Assembly: GCA_002367355.1 (NCBI GenBank) | Contig: DFBQ01000019.1 | Coordinates: forward strand, 1-12,068 | DNA length: 12,068 nucleotides | Reading direction: 5' to 3' | From: Deltaproteobacteria bacterium UBA3076 | GTDB taxonomy: Bacteria > Desulfobacterota > Dissulfuribacteria > Dissulfuribacterales > UBA3076 | Position numbers and translations under genes: made by a program | The notes under the pieces: generated by a model | Told to the model about the DNA's origin: nothing | Databases searched by the model: none | The model's input: the letters and a program-made list of their open reading frames with translations, nothing else | Shown here: positions 1 through 5,488 of the stretch, in pieces | How positions within the stretch are numbered: the first letter of the stretch is position 1 | Layout: every line of letters begins with the position of its first letter

Positions 1-231
1 GTATTTCCTGATCTTTCATTTTATTATGGGAAAGAGGCATCAGGCCAAAAAATCAATGGATCGCTGGACATGGCCGATTACCTGCTGGAAAAGGCTCGAA
101 TTGCCGCAGTACCTGGCGTTGCCTTTGGAGACGACCGCTTTATGCGATTTTCCTATGCTACAGACCTGAGCATAATCCGGGAGGGGATGGACAGGCTGGA
201 GGCGGCGTTAGGCGAGCTTGCCTCAGAATAG
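1..231 (+). CDS. C-terminal end of a class I/II PLP-dependent aminotransferase (partial)
   Basis: Frame 1 is open from the window edge and ends at TAG 229-231, leaving the last 76 residues of a protein whose start lies outside. The stretch PGVAFGDDRFMRFSYA (residues 38-53) followed by an amphipathic helix that ends the protein is typical of the aspartate aminotransferase fold. By family knowledge, R49 in MRFSYA corresponds to the arginine that binds the substrate alpha-carboxylate. The likely role is cytosolic transamination between an amino acid and a 2-oxo acid; the exact substrate cannot be read from this fragment. It lies on the same strand as the CRISPR adaptation gene, 79 bp upstream of it, and appears to be a host gene flanking the locus. 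I see no terminator in the short gap. Confidence 0.85.
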   Translation, partial: VFPDLSFYYGKEASGQKINGSLDMADYLLEKARIAAVPGVAFGDDRFMRFSYATDLSIIREGMDRLEAALGELASE

Positions 232-251
232 TTCGGAAATAGCCGTTTTTA

Positions 252-307
252 CTCCTTGGTAAAAAAACATGATAAGAAATCCCAAATTGTAACCGTTCGT
301 AGTATAC
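252..307 (+). promoter_or_regulatory. Upstream element A, shared with cas2
   Basis: These ~56 bp just before cas6-RT-cas1 match 4691-4747, just before cas2, at most positions with one indel. Shared blocks are TGGTAAAA, AACATGAT, AGAAA, CCAAATT and a TATA(C/G)T hexamer. In this copy TATACT (303-308) resembles a -10 box but lies only 2 bp before the ATG. Transcription from it would give an almost leaderless mRNA, which fits the lack of a Shine-Dalgarno site before the gene. No convincing -35 box is seen. The similarity is visible in the sequence; the promoter or operator role is inference. Confidence 0.5.
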
Positions 308-310
308 TCC

Positions 311-3300
311 ATGAATCAGCCGGACTGGTCTGAACATATCTTCAGGATCAAGGGTCTCCCCCTGGAAGTCCTCAAGTTCCATGCCGGTTACGTCACCTCG
401 GCCCCGGTGGAGCTACCGCCCTTTGTCGGGGGCGTATTCCGGGGCCTCTTCGGCCGGGTGCTCAAAGAGCGCCATTGTCCCTTTCCTGAGGAAGTCTGCC
501 CTGGAGAGGCCTGTCCCCGTCAGGAGGACTGCCTGTACAGCTTTCTCTTCGAGACTCCGCTTACTGCCGCGATGCGGGAGGCCCTTCCACCATCTTACCA
601 TTGGGCCCGCGCTCAGGCCTGGCCCCACCCGATCATCATTAACCCCCGGAATAGCGGTGGCCGGCTCATAGCCGGGGCGCGAATCGATCTTGAGATCACA
701 CTCATGGGCAGGGCCATTGCCCGCCTGGTCGAGATACTGGCGGCCTTTCAGGCGTGCTCCGGCCGGAGCATCGGTCAGGAGGGAGCCTCACCCTCGCCGA
801 TTGCCTTTGTGAAAGCCAAACCCCTTGCGTATCGTCCTCCTGCCGTGCCTCATTCAAGCCATGTATGGCGTATTGCCTGGAAGACCCCGCTCCAGATCCC
901 CTTCAGGCCGGATCGTTCCACTATCTCATTTGAGAGACTTCTCTCCTCCATGATCAGCAAAACCAGAATGTGCTGCTACTACCACCAGGGCCAGGCCCTT
1001 GATGTGGACTACTATGCTCTCAGAGACAAGGCCCAGTCCGTAGTAATCGAGCACGAGGAACTTCGCCAGGTCAAGGCCTTTTATCGCTCCTCCAGGCATG
1101 GAGAGAGCGTAAACCTCTCCGGCCTTGTCGGCTCGGTGACATGCCGCAGCTCCGGTACTATTGCGCCGTTTGTTCCATTCCTCCAGTTTGCCTCTGCCTG
1201 TCATTGCGGGAAAAAAGGCATCTACGGCATGGGAGAAATGACAATCGAGGATATGGACCCGACGCCCCCTGTTCGGCGTATCGACACCGCGTCCGTCCAT
1301 TTTTCCAAACCCTGCTTTCCGCGCTGTCTGCCCTCTGATCAACTCGTGCTCATGATCGATTCCTTGCCCCGTGCCTGGGAGTTGATCCGCAAAAAAGGAG
1401 CAAGGGGCGGTATCGACCAGGTCGCGGTGGACGACTTTGCCCTCAAGGCGGATCAACACCTGTCACACCTCAAGGGCCTTCTGGCCGGACATCGCTACTG
1501 TCCAGAGGCCCAGGTCATTTTCGATATTCCCAAAAACGTACAGGAAACCAGAGAAATCCGGCTCCTTACAGTGGCTGACAAGGTCGTGCAGCAGGCTTTT
1601 CGCCTTGCTCTGGAGCCCACTATTGACGCCAGGTTCCACGACTTCAGCTATGGCTACCGTCCCGGACGGGGCATACGTCGGGCCATCCACCGGCTCAGGC
1701 ACGAGCTCAGCCTTCATGGGCCTTACGCTGTCTCAGCGGATATTGACGACTTTTTCGATACTCTCGACCATCCGACTCTGCTGGAAATCGCACGGAGTGC
1801 CGGAATGGAAGACGAGGTGCTGCGGATCCTGGAGATGTGGATCAGTGTCGGAGGCATCGCACGCCGGACCTACTGGAAGGACCACACCGGGGGGATTTCC
1901 CAGGGATCTGTTGTCTCACCCCTCCTGGCAAACATGTACCTGCATCCTTTTGACCAATTCACTGTCGATGGGGGCATGACCATCGTCCGCTATGCAGACG
2001 ACTGGGTGGCTGTGACTCAAACTATTGCGGCATGTGAGGAAATCCTGGCAAGGACCAGGGCATATCTCGGGCAGGCCCTTCATATGACCATCAATCCTCC
2101 GTCGCCGCCCTTACACTTTCAGGAGCATGGGGTGGAGTTTCTGGGCACCTGGATCCGGGGTGACTGGATTGCCATGGCCCCGGCAAAACTCGCCAAGAAG
2201 CGGGCCTTTCTGAAAAAACTCGTCCAGGGAAACGCCCCTTTGGAAGAAAAGCTACATATCCTTCGCGACAAAGTAGGGCACTGGCGACGCTACTACAGGA
2301 ACTTACTCTCTCCGGCCCCGGCAGAGGAGATGGACTTTCTCTTGATCGAGACTCTGAAGCAGCTTGTTACCAACGCAGACAAGGCAGAGCACAAGGCCAT
2401 CACACCATTACCACTGTTCCGGGACCACAATCAGGGCGAGCTCTTGCGTATCCAAAAGGCCATCCTTTCAGCCCCCCTGATTCAAGCACCACCAGCGGTT
2501 ACGCCGGTCACGGCCAAGACCGCTGTCAAGCGGGTCCGCCGCTCCACCAAGCGGGCACTGGACCTGCAGGGTGAGATTGTTATTGACCGGCCCGGCGTCG
2601 TACTCGGCAAGACCCAGAAAAAGATCACCCTACGCTTCAAGGGCGAGAAGATACACGAGGCCCCTATCCGCGGCGTAAGGCAGATCCTTATCATGTCGCG
2701 GGGCGTCTCGGTCTCCTCGGACCTGATCCGCCTGGCTGCGCAACGCAGCATAGCCATTGATTATATTGACTATAACGGAAGGCCCTATGCCAGGCTGACC
2801 ACGCCGAGCTTTCCAAGGCAGGAGACAGGCCGTTGCCAGCTCGCAGCATACACCAACGGCCGCGGCGCCCGTTTGATACGAAAGCTCGTGCTCGGCAAGG
2901 TCAACAATCAGTTCGCACTTCTCAAATACTTCAACAAGTATCGCAAGAACCAGGAGGCATTCTCCCAGGCTTTCGCAACGGCGGCCACCCGTATAGAATC
3001 GATTATCAAGACCATGAAATCCGAACCCATAAGCGAGCTCAATGCCGAGCAGGCCCGAAGCGCGGCATGGGAAAGCCAGGCCGCAATCAGCTACTGGCAG
3101 GTGATCCGTCAGATGAGCATAGGGTTTGAAGGCCGGGAGCGCAAAGGGGCCCAGGACAGGGTCAACGTCATGCTCAACTATGGCTACGGCATACTCTACG
3201 GCCGACTCTGGTGGGGAATCACCCTGGCCGGCCTGCACCCGACTATCAGCTACCTTCACCAGGGCCGCCGGGACGACCCGACGCTGGTCTATGACCTTAT

Positions 3301-3568
3301 CGAGGAGTTCAGGGCGCCGGTGGTGGATCGCACAGTCTTTGCACTGTGCTCCAAGAAGGCCCCAATCAATGTCAGCGACCACGGCATCCTCGACAAGGAT
3401 TCACGCCTTCGTCTGAGCGAGGCTGTGCTCAAAAGGCTGCATACAGTAGTGGATTTCCGCGGCCAAGAGAAGACCCTCATGGGCATAATTGTCCACCAGG
3501 CCAGGGCCGTTGCCCGGTTCCTGAGACGAGAGGCCGGGGATTATGTCCCGTTCAGCGCCAAGTGGTAG
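311..3568 (+). CDS. cas6-RT-cas1: Cas6-reverse transcriptase-Cas1 fusion protein
   Basis: One 1085-residue protein with three domains. Cas6 (about 1-312): four cysteines (C56, C63, C68, C74) and a glycine-rich loop GKKGIYGMGEM (300-310) typical of Cas6/RAMP folds; expected to cut pre-crRNA in the repeats. Reverse transcriptase (about 345-690): group II intron-like, with ADIDDFFD (catalytic D477), GGISQGS (527-533) and YADD (561-564, catalytic D563/D564), so the active site is intact. Cas1 integrase (about 752-1080): metal-binding E921, H983 and D995 are all present. Related Cas6-RT-Cas1 proteins of type III systems can acquire spacers from RNA; that activity here is inferred. ATG 311 is preceded by an in-frame stop at 290-292 and has no clear Shine-Dalgarno. 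The gene is apparently intact, and its Cas2 partner lies downstream beyond the array. No second cas6 is seen. Confidence 0.96.
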   Translation: MNQPDWSEHIFRIKGLPLEVLKFHAGYVTSAPVELPPFVGGVFRGLFGRVLKERHCPFPEEVCPGEACPRQEDCLYSFLFETPLTAAMREALPPSYHWARAQAWPHPIIINPRNSGGRLIAGARIDLEITLMGRAIARLVEILAAFQACSGRSIGQEGASPSPIAFVKAKPLAYRPPAVPHSSHVWRIAWKTPLQIPFRPDRSTISFERLLSSMISKTRMCCYYHQGQALDVDYYALRDKAQSVVIEHEELRQVKAFYRSSRHGESVNLSGLVGSVTCRSSGTIAPFVPFLQFASACHCGKKGIYGMGEMTIEDMDPTPPVRRIDTASVHFSKPCFPRCLPSDQLVLMIDSLPRAWELIRKKGARGGIDQVAVDDFALKADQHLSHLKGLLAGHRYCPEAQVIFDIPKNVQETREIRLLTVADKVVQQAFRLALEPTIDARFHDFSYGYRPGRGIRRAIHRLRHELSLHGPYAVSADIDDFFDTLDHPTLLEIARSAGMEDEVLRILEMWISVGGIARRTYWKDHTGGISQGSVVSPLLANMYLHPFDQFTVDGGMTIVRYADDWVAVTQTIAACEEILARTRAYLGQALHMTINPPSPPLHFQEHGVEFLGTWIRGDWIAMAPAKLAKKRAFLKKLVQGNAPLEEKLHILRDKVGHWRRYYRNLLSPAPAEEMDFLLIETLKQLVTNADKAEHKAITPLPLFRDHNQGELLRIQKAILSAPLIQAPPAVTPVTAKTAVKRVRRSTKRALDLQGEIVIDRPGVVLGKTQKKITLRFKGEKIHEAPIRGVRQILIMSRGVSVSSDLIRLAAQRSIAIDYIDYNGRPYARLTTPSFPRQETGRCQLAAYTNGRGARLIRKLVLGKVNNQFALLKYFNKYRKNQEAFSQAFATAATRIESIIKTMKSEPISELNAEQARSAAWESQAAISYWQVIRQMSIGFEGRERKGAQDRVNVMLNYGYGILYGRLWWGITLAGLHPTISYLHQGRRDDPTLVYDLIEEFRAPVVDRTVFALCSKKAPINVSDHGILDKDSRLRLSEAVLKRLHTVVDFRGQEKTLMGIIVHQARAVARFLRREAGDYVPFSAKW

Positions 3569-3570
3569 GC

Positions 3571-3714
3571 AGTGCCTGAACGAAAAGGCCATTCAGACAC
3601 AATTTTGAATTCTTAATTTTGAATTTTGAATTTAAAAAAGGAAGTAACCTTGATATGTTAATGGTCCATGACCTAAATTGAGAAAACAAAATTTGGGGTT
3701 TCCGTTCAGGCACT
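3571..3714. mobile_element. MITE-like element with 16-bp terminal inverted repeats
   Basis: The left end AGTGCCTGAACGAAAA (3571-3586) is the reverse complement of TTTCCGTTCAGGCACT (3699-3714) except at one position; the outer 12 bp match perfectly. The 144-bp unit has no ORF. Inside are three copies of AATTTTGAA (from 3601, 3616 and 3623). It starts 2 bp after the stop codon of cas6-RT-cas1. No clear target-site duplication is visible. Size, ends and lack of coding fit a non-autonomous miniature transposon. A long hairpin acting on the 3' end of the upstream mRNA is the alternative. Confidence 0.5.
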
Positions 3715-3751
3715 AAGTATGCAGTAAAAGGGCCTGGGAGGCAGCAATATC

Positions 3752-3858
3752 ATTTGCGAATTTTGCAGGCGGGCAGGTATTCATTGAGATCATACTGATA
3801 TTAAACGGATTTCCCCCAAATATGCTCACAGCTTTTCGCCTTGGACATTTTCGCAAAT
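3752..3858. repeat. Inverted pair 1 of the 9-bp box ATTTGCGAA
   Basis: ATTTGCGAA occurs at 3752-3760 and its exact reverse complement TTCGCAAAT at 3850-3858, 98 bp apart start to start. The same 9-mer forms a second inverted pair closer to the array. Chance alone would give well under one copy on both strands of this region. Possible binding site for a leader-acting or regulatory protein (inference). Confidence 0.5.
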
Positions 3859-4173
3859 TAATCAGTAGGGTTGTTGTGATAGGTTTCTTGCCTTTTTCAG
3901 ACCTTCTGATGATCTTCACTATGGCATTAGTGCTTGACGCGAGCTATTGATTCAATATAATCTAACAATGATAGTAATTGTCCTGATGGGAAATGATGTA
4001 TTGTAGGACATGTTGTAACTTGCGGAATATCTTGAGGAAATAATACGACTTAATCGAACATGAAGTTTGAACGAGTAAGAAAAAAGCAAAAGTCTTATGG
4101 GAGTTGTACTAGACATGATCGGTGTTTGAAGCAGCAGCCGAAAAGACGACGGGATGGTCGCGCAAGCGAGTTT

Positions 4174-4217
4174 TTCGCAAATGGCCATAAATGACAAGCT
4201 TGCAGCTGATTTGCGAA
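4174..4217. repeat. Inverted pair 2 of the 9-bp box ATTTGCGAA
   Basis: TTCGCAAAT at 4174-4182 and ATTTGCGAA at 4209-4217 form a perfect 9-bp inverted repeat with a 26-bp gap, a spacing compatible with a dimeric protein site or a hairpin. It is about 210 bp upstream of the first CRISPR repeat, in the presumed leader. Function is inferred from position only. Confidence 0.5.
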
Positions 4218-4400
4218 ACTATTTTTTTCTGTTTTTGATTGAAATAACAGATTGTTATTGATCAAATTTGGTTTTTAAAGTGTTTTTGGTGCAAGTTAAA
4301 ATGTGGGATTTGCGTATTTTAAGGCAGAGGAGCCTTTCACTTAATATGACAGTGATATGATAAGGAAAATATATAAACCAAGGAATATTTGGGTGAGCGG

Positions 4401-4434
4401 GGAGGTGAAAATGGCTGAAATATCAAGAGGATGA
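4401..4434 (+). promoter_or_regulatory. Perfect Shine-Dalgarno and 7-codon ORF running into the first CRISPR repeat
   Basis: GGAGGTGA (4401-4408) is a full match to the anti-Shine-Dalgarno sequence and sits two bases before ATG 4411. The ORF reads MAEISRG and stops at TGA 4432-4434, inside repeat 1. That stop overlaps the repeat's own ATG (4431-4433), which opens a six-codon ORF (MNNALY) within every repeat. It could be a translated leader peptide, a relic of a gene interrupted by the array, or chance. Confidence 0.4.
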
Positions 4435-4604
4435 ACAATGCCTTGTATTGAGTAAGGATTGAAACATTGGAAACTTTGGGGATTTCAGGCGATATATTGG
4501 ATGAACAATGCCTTGTATTGAGTAAGGATTGAAACATTGGGTTAACGATGCTATTGGGCGGCCATTTTGATGAACAATGCCTTGTATTGAGTAAGGATTG
4601 AAAC
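4430..4604 (+). CRISPR. CRISPR array, 3 repeats and 2 spacers
   Basis: Three identical 36-bp repeats lie at 4430-4465, 4500-4535 and 4569-4604. They begin GATGAACAATGCC and end AAGGATTGAAAC. The 3' end ATTGAAAC is the usual type III crRNA 5' handle and sets plus-strand transcription. A short stem CCTTGT/GTAAGG (with two G-T pairs) around ATTGA can form inside the repeat. Spacer 1 is 4466-4499 (34 bp) and spacer 2 is 4536-4568 (33 bp). Both spacers start with ATTGG, so repeats 1 and 2 agree for 41 bp. An A follows all three repeats, so the unit could be 37 bp. The repeats show no decay among themselves. The array lies between the two adaptation genes. Neither spacer matches this window by eye. 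Confidence 0.97.
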
Positions 4605-4613
4605 AAACCCCTT

Positions 4614-4640
4614 CGCTGGAATTTTTCCAGCGATTTTTCG
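4614..4640 (+). terminator. Intrinsic terminator directly after the CRISPR array
   Basis: CGCTGGAA (4614-4621), a TTT loop and TTCCAGCG (4625-4632) form a perfect 8-bp stem, followed by ATTTTTCG. It starts 9 bp after the last repeat and would end the pre-crRNA transcript before cas2, implying that cas2 has its own promoter. The U-run is short (5). Confidence 0.7.
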
Positions 4641-4648
4641 ATTGTCAA

Positions 4649-4662
4649 GTTGAACAATGCTG
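4649..4662 (+). repeat. Degenerate CRISPR repeat fragment
   Basis: GTTGAACAATGC (4649-4660) matches the first 12 bases of the repeat at 11 positions, after which similarity fades. It lies 45 bp after the last intact repeat, close to one repeat-spacer period. It looks like a decayed terminal repeat, with the terminator now in the place of its spacer. Confidence 0.4.
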
Positions 4663-4690
4663 TGTTAAAGAATAGTTTCATCTTCGTGCG

Positions 4691-4748
4691 CTTCGTGGTA
4701 AAATAACATGATCAGAAACAACCAAATTATGACCATTCAAGGTATAGT
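4691..4748 (+). promoter_or_regulatory. Upstream element B, shared with cas6-RT-cas1
   Basis: This is the second copy of the element at 252-307. In this copy the -10-like hexamer is TATAGT (4743-4748), 14 bp before the cas2 ATG, giving a predicted 5' UTR of under 10 bases. It lies after the array terminator, as expected for a separate cas2 promoter. No -35 box of normal quality is seen, so an activator may be needed if it is a promoter (inference). Confidence 0.5.
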
Positions 4749-4762
4749 TTGCTGGACGTTAC

Positions 4763-5059
4763 ATGCTTATCCCCAAGCCAGATGAGATTATCGTTATCAT
4801 TGCCTACGACATCTCCTCGAATCGTCGTCGGCAGAAAGTAGCCGACATCCTGACGGATCATGGCCAACGAGTGAATAAGAGCGTCTTTGAATGTGCGATT
4901 ACGCAACGGGAATTTGAGACTATCAAGGCGCAGCTCAGGCCGCTGTCTATTGGACACAAGGACCGGATCGTCTATTACCGGCTATGCCACCGCTGCTACA
5001 GCCGCCGCGAGGAAACCAAAAAATTGCCGCCGGCAGGGAAGGTTCGCATTTTCCGTTAA
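4763..5059 (+). CDS. cas2: Cas2, subunit of the spacer-integration complex
   Basis: A 98-residue protein of normal Cas2 length. The first strand ends in IVIIAYDISSNRRR (10-23), with the conserved D16 after a hydrophobic beta strand. The helix and HGQRVNKSVFECAI segment follow, and the later DRIVYYRLC strand is also typical of the ferredoxin-like Cas2 fold. By family knowledge it forms a dimer that bridges two Cas1 dimers; here the Cas1 partners belong to the Cas6-RT-Cas1 protein. It is separated from that gene by the MITE-like element, leader and array, but carries a matching upstream element. ATG 4763 lacks a good Shine-Dalgarno (only GGA at 4754-4756). No second adaptation gene such as cas4 is seen. 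Confidence 0.95.
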   Translation: MLIPKPDEIIVIIAYDISSNRRRQKVADILTDHGQRVNKSVFECAITQREFETIKAQLRPLSIGHKDRIVYYRLCHRCYSRREETKKLPPAGKVRIFR

Positions 5060-5488
5060 TGAGATCCGCTTTCCGATCCAACATTTGGCCTTGCTGAGGC
5101 CAGGAGTCCCTGCCAGTCACTGACAAAAAATGGTGTGATTCAAAGAAAGGAATTAACAGGATCAACTCAACTATCTACAAAAACAGATGTGTCTTCAATT
5201 TTTGGTCATCAAGTATAAATGCTTTAGGGAACAAGAGAAATGGGCGGAAGGAAAGGACATTAGCGGGAGGAGGCTTGACATTTAGGAATGCCAGTGAGGT
5301 TCAGGCCATGGATGAGAGCCATGTATTGGAGTTGCGAGTTTCAATTTGAGGTCGGAAACTGAACTGAGGTGTAAATGACAATTTTCAGACCGTCGTCCAT
5401 TAAATTGCAAATACGAACGCTCACACATCTGTGGACTGGGGGTGTAAAGTCAGGACGTATGGACCACCACATTCACGAAACCGGCATC
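5060..5488. other. Convergent intergenic gap between cas2 and the effector operon
   Basis: About 430 bp without a supported gene. Shortly after cas2 is a 6-bp hairpin TGGCCT/AGGCCA (5086-5091, 5097-5102) with no T-run, a weak candidate transcript end. I see no good terminator for the minus-strand operon. A TTGACA at 5275-5280 has no -10 partner. GTTTC...GAAAC at about 5339-5360 looks vaguely like a CRISPR repeat but occurs once. Confidence 0.5.

Larger units (their letters stand above)
3715..4429 (+). other. Non-coding AT-rich region and presumed CRISPR leader
   Basis: About 715 bp between the MITE-like element and the first repeat. No ORF here has a convincing start site or family features; the two antisense ORFs (3713-3919, 3952-4197) give low-complexity products. 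Known leaders lie upstream of the repeat end that matures as the crRNA 5' side, and the repeats here end in ATTGAAAC on the plus strand, so this side should hold the leader and array promoter. It contains four ATTTGCGAA boxes, T-rich runs near 4220-4290, and the Shine-Dalgarno/mini-ORF listed separately. I could not pick a convincing -35/-10 pair; TATGAT at 4356-4361 is a weak -10 candidate. Confidence 0.55.

Noticed and set aside
926..1459. 177-codon antisense ORF
   Set aside because: It is opposite the Cas6/RT coding region, with no ribosome-binding site and no recognisable product.
2630..3382. 250-codon antisense ORF
   Set aside because: It lies entirely opposite the Cas1 domain, whose catalytic residues are intact; the product has no family features.
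3713..4197. Two antisense ORFs (68 and 81 codons) in the leader region
   Set aside because: Low-complexity products, AT-rich DNA, no good start sites and no context.
4337..4681. Antisense ORF with a repeated peptide across the array
   Set aside because: The repeated peptide is only the translation of the CRISPR repeats.
5275..5303. TTGACA as a -35 box
   Set aside because: No -10-like sequence at 16-18 bp, and no gene starts downstream on the plus strand.
5337..5363. GTTTC...GAAAC with a CRISPR-repeat look
   Set aside because: Single copy, unlike the array repeat, with no second copy at repeat-spacer distance.
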